A stretch of 56,927 bases of DNA from an uncultured Verrucomicrobiota bacterium. Its GTDB lineage: Bacteria; Verrucomicrobiota; Verrucomicrobiia; Limisphaerales; UBA9464. Position numbers and translations under genes: made by a program. The stretch spans positions 77,231-134,157 of the forward strand of contig CAIJLV010000103.1 of NCBI GenBank assembly GCA_903821635.1, written 5' to 3'. Shown here piece by piece: positions 45,309 through 53,023 of this stretch. Position 1 is the first letter of the stretch. Each line of letters starts with the position of its first letter. The notes under the pieces were generated by a model. The model worked only from the letters and a program-made list of their open reading frames with translations. It ran no database searches and was not told the DNA's origin.

Positions 45309-46742
45309 ATGCCAAGTGTTTTTATCAAGACGTATGGGTGCCAGATGAACGAGCGCGACAGCGAGGCGGTCGCGGCTCAACTCCTGGCCAAAGGCTATTC
45401 GCTGGCACCCGATGAAAACGTCGCCGATGTCGTGCTGCTCAACACCTGTTCGGTGCGCGATCTGGCCGAGCAAAAGGCGCTGTGGAAAATGAGCGCCCTA
45501 GCTGGCTTAGCGCGCAAAGCGGGGCGCCAGCCCGTGTTGGGTTTCATGGGTTGCATGGCCCAGAGTCGTGGCCAGCAGTTGGTCGAGACTCTACCCGACG
45601 TGGATCTGGTGTTGGGCACCCAAAAATTTCATCGGGCAGCCGAATATTTGGACGAATTGTTGGCGGGGCGGCGGAAAAAAATCGTGGATACCGATGCGGA
45701 AGCGGGGTCGCAGGCGACGATCCGTGAGCACCTTCTTAGCGGCGGGGCGGGCAAGAAATCCGTGACGGCTTTCGTAAGCATCATGCAGGGCTGCAACCAA
45801 CATTGCACTTTTTGCATCGTGCCGGCCACTCGGGGCGAAGAACGCAGTCGGACCATTCCCGACGTCGTCACCGAGTGTCGGGAATTGGTCGGGCGCGGTC
45901 TGCGAGAAGTCACCTTGCTCGGTCAAATTGTGACGAGTTATGGCAAGCGCGACTACCCGCTCAAGGAGGGCAAATCGGCCTTCGTGCAACTGATCGAGGC
46001 CGTGCATGAAATCGAGGGACTGGAGCGCATTCGGTTTACCTCGCCCCACCCCAAGGGTTACGGCGACGACCTGATCGAAGCGTTTGGTCGGTTGCCCAAA
46101 TTGGTCGAAGCGGCCCACCTTCCGTTGCAAAGTGGCGCGGATCGCTTGCTTAAGCTGATGCATCGCGGTTACACGCGAGAACGTTACTTAACCATCATTG
46201 AAAAACTGCGGCGCGTGAAGCCGGAGATGGGGGTGAGCACCGACATTATCGTTGGCTTTCCGGGCGAGACCGAGGCCGACTTTGAAGAGACGCTCTCGCT
46301 TTGTCGGCAGGTCGAATTCGATCAGGCATACGTTTTCAAATACTCTCCCCGCAAAGACACCCCGGCGGCTGCGATGGACGGGCAGGTGTCCGCGGAGGTC
46401 ATCGAAGAGCGGCACCTGCGCTTGCTAACGCTCGTCAACGAATTGGCCGGTCGCAAATACGATGCCCTCATCGGCTCGACTGTGGAGATTTTGGTAGAAG
46501 GACCCAGTCGGCGAAACCCAGCCCGCTACGAAGGCCGCACTCGCTCGAACAAGATTGTGGTATTCCCGGGGGGCGAACGGCATCGCGGTCAATTGCTCGA
46601 GTTGCGGATTGAGCGGACGGGCTCATTCACGCTCTATGGCGATCCGGCGGTGATCGGCATGGATGACGTCGACGACGACAAAACGCCCCTCGAACCGCCG
46701 ACTCCTGAATTGAATTTAGTTTCCGCCGAAAAACACCAATGA
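45309..46742 (+). CDS. miaB: tRNA-2-methylthio-N6-dimethylallyladenosine synthase MiaB
   Basis: This 477-aa radical SAM enzyme methylthiolates A37 of tRNAs that read codons starting with U. It has the N-terminal UPF0004 cysteines (FIKTYGCQMNERDSE, NTCSVRDLAEQK, GFMGCMAQSRG), the radical SAM cluster GCNQHCTFCIVP (CxxxCxxC) and a C-terminal TRAM domain (STVEILVEGPSRR, NKIVVFPGGERHRGQLL). ATG 45309 follows CAGGA and gives the normal MPSVFIKTYG start; an ATG ten codons upstream is unlikely. It overlaps the next gene by 4 bases. Confidence 0.96.
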   Translation: MPSVFIKTYGCQMNERDSEAVAAQLLAKGYSLAPDENVADVVLLNTCSVRDLAEQKALWKMSALAGLARKAGRQPVLGFMGCMAQSRGQQLVETLPDVDLVLGTQKFHRAAEYLDELLAGRRKKIVDTDAEAGSQATIREHLLSGGAGKKSVTAFVSIMQGCNQHCTFCIVPATRGEERSRTIPDVVTECRELVGRGLREVTLLGQIVTSYGKRDYPLKEGKSAFVQLIEAVHEIEGLERIRFTSPHPKGYGDDLIEAFGRLPKLVEAAHLPLQSGADRLLKLMHRGYTRERYLTIIEKLRRVKPEMGVSTDIIVGFPGETEADFEETLSLCRQVEFDQAYVFKYSPRKDTPAAAMDGQVSAEVIEERHLRLLTLVNELAGRKYDALIGSTVEILVEGPSRRNPARYEGRTRSNKIVVFPGGERHRGQLLELRIERTGSFTLYGDPAVIGMDDVDDDKTPLEPPTPELNLVSAEKHQ

Positions 46743-47287
46743 AGGTTACACTCTCCCAGCTCTGCCTAGTCTTAGGGGCGGTTATGATTCTCACGCATGG
46801 GTGGGTCCTGCTCCAACCGCGGGTGGCGGCCACGTGGCTGCGAAATTTTCATCGCCAGCATGCCTTGGGCGTTTTGCTGATGTTGCTGGGCACGGCGTGG
46901 TTCGAATGGAACCTCTACCAAGAACAATTGCAGGACATCGCAGCTTACAAAAATCTCATGCTGATCGGTTTTGGCGTGGTCGGAATCGGCTGTTGCATCT
47001 TTGTCCGCGACTTCCTTTCGGTCCGAGGGTTGACCGTCTTTATGCTGATGCTCGCTTGGCTGATGTGTGAAAAAGCCCGCTGGCACAAAAGCGATTTTCG
47101 TTGGGCGATCAGTGCCTGGGCCTACGTGTGGGTAATCGGCGGCTTGTGGTTGTCCGTCTCGCCTTGGCGCTTGCGGGACTGGTTGGCTTGGGCCACCGCC
47201 TCGGAAGGGCGACTCCGTTTGGCCTCCGTCAGCGGGGTTGTTTGGGGCGTCATCATAGCCGTGTTGGGACTCACAGTATTCAAGTGA
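46739..47287 (+). CDS. Hypothetical polytopic membrane protein
   Basis: This 182-aa protein has about five hydrophobic helices, for example LCLVLGAVMILTHGWVLL, GVLLMLLGTAWFEWNL, KNLMLIGFGVVGIGCCIFV, LTVFMLMLAWLMCEKARWH and VSGVVWGVIIAVLGLTVF. No known family is recognised. Its ATG overlaps the miaB stop (ATGA) and the ribosomal-protein operon follows after 100 bases, so it is likely co-transcribed with miaB. Confidence 0.7.
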   Translation: MKVTLSQLCLVLGAVMILTHGWVLLQPRVAATWLRNFHRQHALGVLLMLLGTAWFEWNLYQEQLQDIAAYKNLMLIGFGVVGIGCCIFVRDFLSVRGLTVFMLMLAWLMCEKARWHKSDFRWAISAWAYVWVIGGLWLSVSPWRLRDWLAWATASEGRLRLASVSGVVWGVIIAVLGLTVFK

Positions 47288-47387
47288 ACTTAAAACAGGG
47301 CTTGCACGAAGAGCGCCGGCTCGTCATTTTCCGCGCTCCTTTGAAGGCAATCGCTGGGACACGTCCTAGCAGCACGAAAAAATTTCT

Positions 47388-47651
47388 ATGGTTAGACTCC
47401 GTCTGAAGCGCGTCGGCGCAAAGAATAAACCGGTCTTCCGTGTGGTCGCTACCGACCATCGGAATCCTCGTGATGGTAAGTTCATTGAAGAGCTTGGCAC
47501 CTATCATCCGTTGCAGGCTGGCGAAATGAATTTCACCCTTAAGCTGGAGCGTGCGGAATACTGGCTGAAGGTGGGTGCTCAGCCGTCCGAGACGGTTGCC
47601 AGCATGATCAAAAAAGCTCGCAAGGCAGCCGTCGCGACTCCAGCCGCTTAG
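47388..47651 (+). CDS. rpsP: 30S ribosomal protein S16
   Basis: This 87-aa protein is ribosomal protein bS16: MVRLRLKRVGAKNKPVFRVV, then ATDHRNPRDGKFIEELGTYH and MNFTLKLERAEYWLKVGAQP, then SETV. The length and every block match. It is the first gene of the S16-KH-TrmD-L19 operon. Codon use here is less GC-biased than in the neighbouring accessory genes. Confidence 0.97.
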   Translation: MVRLRLKRVGAKNKPVFRVVATDHRNPRDGKFIEELGTYHPLQAGEMNFTLKLERAEYWLKVGAQPSETVASMIKKARKAAVATPAA

Positions 47652-47670
47652 GCGTTCATTTTCTGAGACC

Positions 47671-47904
47671 ATGCAAGCGTTCCTAGAATTTGTGGTTAAA
47701 GGGTTGGTTGATCAGCCCGACGTGGTGCAGGTCACAGCAGTGGAGAAAAGTGGTTTGACGTCCTACGAGTTGCGCGTTGCTCCGGGTGATGCGGGTAAAA
47801 TCATCGGTCGTCGCGGTAGCACGATTCAAGCGTTACGTTCCCTTGTGCAATTGGGCGCCCAGAAAAAAGGTGTCCGTTGCGTAGTGGATTTGATCGACGA
47901 CTAA
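47671..47904 (+). CDS. khpA: KH-domain RNA-binding protein (KhpA/YlqC)
   Basis: This 77-aa single KH-domain protein shows MQAFLEFVVKGLVDQPDVVQ, ELRVAPGDAGKIIGRRGSTI and QALRSLVQLGAQKKGVR. The GxxG loop is GRRG. KhpA binds RNA, usually as a partner of KhpB/Jag. It sits 19 bases after rpsP, the common position. Confidence 0.95.
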   Translation: MQAFLEFVVKGLVDQPDVVQVTAVEKSGLTSYELRVAPGDAGKIIGRRGSTIQALRSLVQLGAQKKGVRCVVDLIDD

Positions 47905-47947
47905 GCCTGCGGCCGCGCGCGGAAATTCAGGGCTGCGCGAATAGCCG

Positions 47948-48664
47948 ATGAAAATTGACGTTCTAACCCTGTTTCCTGAGGTTTTTTCGGGGCCGCTTGA
48001 TGAAAGCATCATTAAACGGGCCCGTCGGGCGGGAATCCTAGATCTCAGGATTCACAACTTGCGGGATTGGACTCACGATCGTCATCGGACGGTAGATGAT
48101 AGTCCTTACGGTGGAGGGCCCGGAATGGTCCTGAAACCCGAGCCGATCTTTGAAGCAGTCGAAGCCCTCAAGGCTGAGCAGGGGAGAGCGGTGAAGGTGA
48201 TTCTTACTTCGCCCAGCGGCCGTCGATTTGATCAAGCAGTTGCCCGTGAATTAGCGAAAATCGATAGCCTGCTGTTCCTTTGTGGAAACTATGAGGGTTA
48301 CGACGAACGGGTGCGTGAGCACTTAGTGGATGACGATTTAAGCATCGGTGATTTTGTTCTTACCAACGGCAATTTACCCGCCATGGTGATCATTGATGCA
48401 GTGACGAGGCTGTTGCCGGGCGCTTTGGGTGATGACGACAGCAGCGTGGAAGAATCGTTCAGCCACGGGTTGCTCGAGTATCCGCATTACACCCGGCCGT
48501 TAGAATTTAGAGGTTGGCGGGTGCCAGAAATTTTGACCTCCGGAAACCACGCCGCCATCGAGCGATGGCGGCGGGCGCAGGCGATGAAGCAGACCGCCAA
48601 GCGTCGACCGGATTTGTGGGAAGAAAAGCGGTGGGATCGAAGTAATTCGAACCCGAGCAAGTGA
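47948..48664 (+). CDS. trmD: tRNA (guanine-N1)-methyltransferase TrmD
   Basis: This 238-aa SPOUT-fold enzyme methylates G37 of tRNA and prevents frameshifting. Features are [54 protein letters not shown] and the knot region [20 protein letters not shown] then [10 protein letters not shown]. Length is normal. It follows khpA after 43 bases, and rimM, usually found between them, is absent here. Confidence 0.96.
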   Translation: MKIDVLTLFPEVFSGPLDESIIKRARRAGILDLRIHNLRDWTHDRHRTVDDSPYGGGPGMVLKPEPIFEAVEALKAEQGRAVKVILTSPSGRRFDQAVARELAKIDSLLFLCGNYEGYDERVREHLVDDDLSIGDFVLTNGNLPAMVIIDAVTRLLPGALGDDDSSVEESFSHGLLEYPHYTRPLEFRGWRVPEILTSGNHAAIERWRRAQAMKQTAKRRPDLWEEKRWDRSNSNPSK

Positions 48665-48685
48665 CAATTTACTGAGGTTATTAAC

Positions 48686-49057
48686 ATGAAGCTGAACAAA
48701 GGTGCGCTGTTTGACAAAATCGAGGGCGAGCAATTCCGTAAGGAACCGCTGAAGTTCAACGTGGGTGACTCGGTCCGCGTTCACACCAAGGTCGTCGAAG
48801 GCGACAAAGAGCGCGTGCAGGTGTTCGCCGGCGTGGTGATTGGGATGCGTGGGCATGCCTTGAACAAGACCTTCACCGTTCGTCGTATTAGCTACGGCGA
48901 AGGTGTCGAACGGATTTTCCCGTTCCATTCACCCCGCGTCGACAAGGTCGAGATCGAACGCCACGGTAAAGTTCGTCGCGCCAAACTCACCTACCTTCGC
49001 AACCGCGTGGGCAAAGGTGCGATGGCGGTTGAAGAGCGCGAAGCAGTCGCCAAGTAA
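48686..49057 (+). CDS. rplS: 50S ribosomal protein L19
   Basis: This 123-aa protein is bL19: [60 protein letters not shown] and [20 protein letters not shown]. It is the last gene of the operon and is followed by a strong terminator. Confidence 0.97.
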   Translation: MKLNKGALFDKIEGEQFRKEPLKFNVGDSVRVHTKVVEGDKERVQVFAGVVIGMRGHALNKTFTVRRISYGEGVERIFPFHSPRVDKVEIERHGKVRRAKLTYLRNRVGKGAMAVEEREAVAK

Positions 49058-49084
49058 AGGCGGCTGGAATTCTGGATTTTCCAA

Positions 49085-49115
49085 ACAGCGGAGTCTTCGG
49101 ACTCCGCTGTTTTTT
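49085..49115 (+). terminator. Rho-independent terminator after rplS
   Basis: ACAGCGGAGTC (49085-49095), loop TTCG (49096-49099) and GACTCCGCTGT (49100-49110) form a perfect 11-bp stem with a stable UUCG tetraloop. A run of six T (49110-49115) follows. It ends the rpsP operon. Confidence 0.92.
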
Positions 49116-49177
49116 CGTTAGCTCGAAAGGACTCACTGTCCGTTGGCGGTAACACGAGCGTTCACTACCCTGCCTCA

Positions 49178-49831
49178 ATGCGTTGTATCGTGACCGCTGG
49201 CCCCACTTGGGAACCCCTGGATGGGGTGCGCCGCTTGACCAATTTTTCTACGGGTTCGCTCGGTGGTGAACTGGCCAACCGCCTCGTTCTCGCCGGCCAT
49301 TCTGTAACCCTGTTGTTAAGCGAAACTGCCGTTTGGAATAGCCCGTTGGCGGCTGTCAACGTCCAGAGTTTCTCAACGGCGGCCTCGTTGGGAGCTGCTT
49401 TGCAGCAGTTGGCAACGGAGGATCCCGTCGTGGTTTTTCACGCCGCTGCGGTGGGTGATTTCTTTTGCGGCGGCGTCTGGTCGCGTGATTCGACGGGCAC
49501 CCTAGATCCGGTTCGGGCAGGGAAATTGTCTACCCGAACGGGCCCACTTTGGGTCGAGTTGTCTCCCACACCGAAAATTCTTCCCCAGCTACCCAGATGG
49601 TTTCCAAAGGGTCGGATTGTGGGTTGGAAATACGAAATGGATGGAGACCGTGCGGCAGCCTTGCAGGCGGCCCGGGACCAGTTGCAAACGGCTGGAACCC
49701 TTGCGTGTGTGGTAAATGGCGCGGCTTATGGCCCGGGCTTTGGACTCTTGCTGGCGGATGGAACCCAAGCTTCGTTGCCCGATCGCCCTAGCTTGGTTGC
49801 CAGACTGGAGACGTTTGCCCGCGAGGCTTGA
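49178..49831 (+). CDS. coaB: Phosphopantothenoylcysteine synthetase domain protein (CoaB-like)
   Basis: This 217-aa protein matches only the CoaB part of the usual CoaBC fusion, which joins cysteine to 4'-phosphopantothenate in coenzyme A synthesis. It shows MRCIVTAGPTWEPLDGVRRL, TNFSTGSLGGELANRLVLAG, VVFHAAAVGDFF, TPKILPQLPRWF and IVGWKYEMDGDRA. The flavin-binding CoaC decarboxylase domain is absent and must be encoded elsewhere. It converges on the pseudouridine synthase gene. Confidence 0.87.
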   Translation: MRCIVTAGPTWEPLDGVRRLTNFSTGSLGGELANRLVLAGHSVTLLLSETAVWNSPLAAVNVQSFSTAASLGAALQQLATEDPVVVFHAAAVGDFFCGGVWSRDSTGTLDPVRAGKLSTRTGPLWVELSPTPKILPQLPRWFPKGRIVGWKYEMDGDRAAALQAARDQLQTAGTLACVVNGAAYGPGFGLLLADGTQASLPDRPSLVARLETFAREA

Positions 49832-49838
49832 TTGCCAG

Positions 49839-50555
49839 TTACTCCGTCGGCAGAGGCAAAAAGCGCCAAGTGCCGGGCGCTAGGTCATCGGCTGTGAAGT
49901 CGCCAAAACGCGAGCGGTGCAACTGCGTCACGAGCAGATTCTGACTTGCGAACATGCGTCGCACTTGATGAAAACGCCCTTCAATGAGCTCGAGTCGGGC
50001 CTGCTCGGGGCCAAGAAGTTCTAGCTTAGCGGGCAGGCAGGGGTCGTTTTCACCCTCGAGCCAGAGCGTGCCCGAAGCGAACAGGCTGACCAACTCCGGC
50101 TTTAATCCACCCGCGATGGTGACTTCGTAAACTTTTGGGATTTTGTGTCGAGGAGAAGTCCAGCGATGGACTAAATCGCCCTGATCGGTGATCAGCAGCA
50201 CTCCAGTCGTCTCCTTGTCGAGGCGACCAACGGAACTCACAGGTGGATTTCGGTGCGACCATCGCTCTGGGAGCAGGTCGTAAACGCTCGTGCCTTCGCG
50301 TTCATCGCGCGAACAGACGCAACCCATCGGCTTGTGAAACACAGCGAGCAACCCTTCGGGCTGCTCAATGGGTTCACCATCGACGCACACGTCGCTGGCG
50401 AAAACCTTTTCGTCGCTCCGGGTGGCGGGCTTCCCTGCGATCGTGACCCTTCCGCGCTTGACCCAGCCACGGGATTCACCCCGGCTGCAATAGCCGCAGG
50501 AGGACATCAATTGATCGAGGCGACGTTTCGGCAGGGGACGGAGAATAGACGACAT
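49839..50555 (-). CDS. RsuA/RluB-family pseudouridine synthase
   Basis: This 238-aa enzyme has an N-terminal S4 RNA-binding domain (RLDQLMSSCGYCSRGESRGW) and a pseudouridine synthase domain with the catalytic aspartate in SSVGRLDKETTGVLLITDQG. Later blocks are KIPKVYEVTIAGG and IEGRFHQVRRMFAS. The family modifies 16S or 23S rRNA; the exact site (RsuA, RluB or RluE/F type) is not decided by the sequence. It diverges from the ilvB leader region. Confidence 0.92.
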   Translation of the reverse strand: MSSILRPLPKRRLDQLMSSCGYCSRGESRGWVKRGRVTIAGKPATRSDEKVFASDVCVDGEPIEQPEGLLAVFHKPMGCVCSRDEREGTSVYDLLPERWSHRNPPVSSVGRLDKETTGVLLITDQGDLVHRWTSPRHKIPKVYEVTIAGGLKPELVSLFASGTLWLEGENDPCLPAKLELLGPEQARLELIEGRFHQVRRMFASQNLLVTQLHRSRFGDFTADDLAPGTWRFLPLPTE

Positions 50556-50770
50556 CTGGTTTATTTCTTCTGGCTGGATAATGAAACCAGAGCCTCGCCG
50601 GCGCTAAGTCTATTTCGGTCGAAGTTTCGTGCGCTTCTATTCATGACTGGGCCTGACTCTTGATGTCCGAGTCTCAGTATTTTGTCATCGCTCTAGCGTT
50701 TGGGCTAAGGTGGGGTTGCTGGGTGGGGCTGGGTGGGGCGTCGGTCATTGGTGCGTTACTGAAAGCGGCC

Positions 50771-50800
50771 TTGACCCGCGGCGGGCTCCGTCGCTCTAAT
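50771..50800 (+). promoter_or_regulatory. Probable sigma-70-type promoter for the ilvB leader
   Basis: TTGACC (50771-50776) and TCTAAT (50795-50800) resemble -35 and -10 boxes with an 18-base spacer. Transcription would start near 50807, just before the leader-peptide ATG at 50810, so the leader may be almost leaderless. Confidence 0.5.
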
Positions 50801-50809
50801 GTCCCTTCG

Positions 50810-50884
50810 ATGCACATTTGCATGACAAAGGTAGTAGTCCTCGTCGTAGGCGGCCACGCCGCCGAGGGCTCTTGTCGTGCTTGA
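50810..50884 (+). CDS. ilvL: ilvB leader peptide (attenuation peptide)
   Basis: A 24-codon ORF (or 20 codons from ATG 50822) contains the run KVVVLVVGG: five valine codons and one leucine codon in six. This resembles the branched-chain leader peptides of E. coli (ivbL, ilvL). It ends 12 bases before a strong terminator and 94 bases before ilvB. Ribosome stalling at the Val codons when charged tRNA-Val is scarce would let transcription proceed. Confidence 0.8.
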   Translation: MHICMTKVVVLVVGGHAAEGSCRA

Positions 50885-50896
50885 AACACTTTCGAC

Positions 50897-50931
50897 AAAA
50901 ACCCACGGCTGGCGACGGTCGTGGGTTTTTT
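50897..50931 (+). terminator. Attenuator terminator upstream of ilvB
   Basis: AAAAACCCACG (50897-50907) pairs with CGTGGGTTTTTT (50920-50931), giving a 6-bp GC-rich core extended by A/T pairs and followed by the T-tract. It lies between the leader peptide and the ilvB start, which is the layout of transcription attenuation. A competing hairpin GGCGGC-cac-GCCGCC (50849-50863) overlaps the end of the Val run. Confidence 0.8.
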
Positions 50932-50977
50932 GTTCCAAAACACCGACGCCGTTCCGGCCCAACTCGCAGTAGCAACC

Positions 50978-52858
50978 ATGAGCCAAGCCACTAAAACAGA
51001 ATCCCAGACCACGACCTTGAATGCCGCCGGCCACGAAGTTGGCCCGCTGATGTTCGGGCGCGACATCTTTGTCGAGGCGCTCGAACGCGCTGGGGTCGAA
51101 GTGATCTTCGCCTATCCGGGCGGTGCGAGCATGGAGATCCACCAGTCGCTCACGAAGTCCAAGATTCGCACCATCCTGCCACGCCATGAGCAGGGCGGCA
51201 GCTTTGCCGCTGAGGGTTATGCCCGAGCTACAGGCAAGGCGGGCGTATGCATGGCTACTTCCGGTCCGGGCGCCACGAACCTTGTTACGGCCATTGCGGA
51301 TGCCTTCATGGACTCGTGCCCGCTGATCGCGATCACGGGGCAGGTGACGCAGTCGATGATCGGTCGCGGTGCGTTTCAAGAGACGGACATGGTTGGCGTC
51401 ACGTTGCCCATCGTGAAGCACAGCTACCTCATTACCGACATCAAGGACATCCCCCGCATCGTCGCGGAGGCGTTCTACATTGCCGAATCCGGTCGCCCTG
51501 GGCCGGTGGTTCTCGATTTCCCGAAGAACATCCAGCAGCAGAAGGCCCAACCGGTCTGGCCCACGCTCGACGAAATTAAAAAGGGACTCCGGGGCTACAA
51601 TCCCGACATCAGCGCCGACGAGGTTGCCCTCAACGAAATCATCGGCTTGCTCGAAAAAGCAGAACGCCCGGTGATCTATTGTGGCGGCGGTATCATCACC
51701 GCCGGCGCGGCGCCTGAACTGCTGAAGTTCGCCGAGTCGGCCCAGATTCCGACCACCTCAACCCTCATGGGCATCGGCGGTTTCCCCGAAACCCACCCGC
51801 TCTCCATGCGGTGGTTGGGCATGCACGGTTCGGCCGTCGCTAACTGGGCGGTCAATGGTGAATACAAACAGCGCCTCGACCCTGCTGAGCCCGCCGTGAA
51901 ACTCAAAGATGGCGCAGATTTGTTGCTCGCCTTTGGTGTGCGCTTCGATGATCGCGTTACGGGCGCCTTCAGCGAGTTCGCCAAGGCGGCGACCATCGTT
52001 CACATCGACATCGACGCCTCGGAGCACAACAAGAACAAGCGCGCTCATTTGACGGTGCACGGCGATATTCGCGATGCCTTGGCCCGGTTGAATGCTCTCA
52101 TCGCCAAGCGCGGTGGCATCAAGAAGACCTATCCCGCCTGGCACACCCAGATCGCCGAGTGGAAGGAAAAGGCGCCGTTCCGCTACACGACTCGCGCGGA
52201 GATTGTGGATTCCGACCACATGCAGCCCTTCAAAAAGGAGGGCGAGGAATACATCGTCCAGCAGATGGTCATCGAGGAGCTGTGGAACCTCACCAAGGGC
52301 GACGCGATCATCACCACCGGCGTCGGCCAGCACCAGATGTGGGCCGGCCAATGGTTCAAATACAGCCATCCCCGCACCTTTATCACCTCCGGCGGACTCG
52401 GCTCCATGGGCTACGGCTTCCCGGCCGCGCTTGGGGCCAAGGTCGCCCGACCGGACAAGCAGGTCATCGACATCGACGGCGACGGCTCGTTTCTGATGAA
52501 CATCCAGGAACTCGCCACCGCCTACATCGAGAAGATCGCCGCCAAGGCCATCATCCTGAACAACCAGCACCTCGGCATGGTGGTGCAGTGGGAAGACAAC
52601 TTCTACGGCGGCAACCGCGGCCACACCTACCTCGGCAATCCCGACAACCGTTCCGGCATCTATCCGGACTACGTCGAGGTCTGCAAGAGCTTCGGCGTGC
52701 CCTGCGAACGGGTCGTCTATCGTAAGGACCTGCGCCCTGCGATTCAGCGAATGCTCGATTCCAAGACCGCCTACGTGCTCGACGTGGTCACGCCCTACAC
52801 CGAGCACGTTCTGCCGTTCATCCCGGCTGGCCGCACGGTGGCGGACATGCGGTGGTAG
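50978..52858 (+). CDS. ilvB: Acetolactate synthase large subunit
   Basis: This 626-aa ThDP enzyme makes acetolactate or acetohydroxybutyrate for valine, leucine and isoleucine synthesis. It shows the ThDP-activating glutamate in [40 protein letters not shown], the acceptance region [20 protein letters not shown] and the ThDP motif [19 protein letters not shown]. It is somewhat longer than usual (about 560-590) at both ends. ATG 50978 was chosen; the frame upstream crosses the attenuator. The small subunit is not adjacent: the next gene is unrelated. Confidence 0.94.
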   Translation: MSQATKTESQTTTLNAAGHEVGPLMFGRDIFVEALERAGVEVIFAYPGGASMEIHQSLTKSKIRTILPRHEQGGSFAAEGYARATGKAGVCMATSGPGATNLVTAIADAFMDSCPLIAITGQVTQSMIGRGAFQETDMVGVTLPIVKHSYLITDIKDIPRIVAEAFYIAESGRPGPVVLDFPKNIQQQKAQPVWPTLDEIKKGLRGYNPDISADEVALNEIIGLLEKAERPVIYCGGGIITAGAAPELLKFAESAQIPTTSTLMGIGGFPETHPLSMRWLGMHGSAVANWAVNGEYKQRLDPAEPAVKLKDGADLLLAFGVRFDDRVTGAFSEFAKAATIVHIDIDASEHNKNKRAHLTVHGDIRDALARLNALIAKRGGIKKTYPAWHTQIAEWKEKAPFRYTTRAEIVDSDHMQPFKKEGEEYIVQQMVIEELWNLTKGDAIITTGVGQHQMWAGQWFKYSHPRTFITSGGLGSMGYGFPAALGAKVARPDKQVIDIDGDGSFLMNIQELATAYIEKIAAKAIILNNQHLGMVVQWEDNFYGGNRGHTYLGNPDNRSGIYPDYVEVCKSFGVPCERVVYRKDLRPAIQRMLDSKTAYVLDVVTPYTEHVLPFIPAGRTVADMRW

Positions 52859-52882
52859 ACGGCACAACGCAAGCTCTACGCT

Positions 52883-52912
52883 AAAACGGGCCGCCCATGG
52901 GCGGCCCGTTTT
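52883..52912. terminator. Palindromic terminator after ilvB
   Basis: The 30 bases are a perfect palindrome: AAAACGGGCCGCCCA (52883-52897) and its exact reverse complement (52898-52912), followed by GTTTC. The hairpin is flanked by A and T runs on both sides, so it could stop transcription in both directions. Confidence 0.8.
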
Positions 52913-53023
52913 GTTTCAGACGCCAGGCGGCGCCGCGTCCGGGGCCCCTTGGCCCGTTTGCTGAAGCCGTGAAATGCACCAAACTTTGTGCGGTTTTCGC
53001 CGCGGCGGCAGTTGGTCAGTGAG

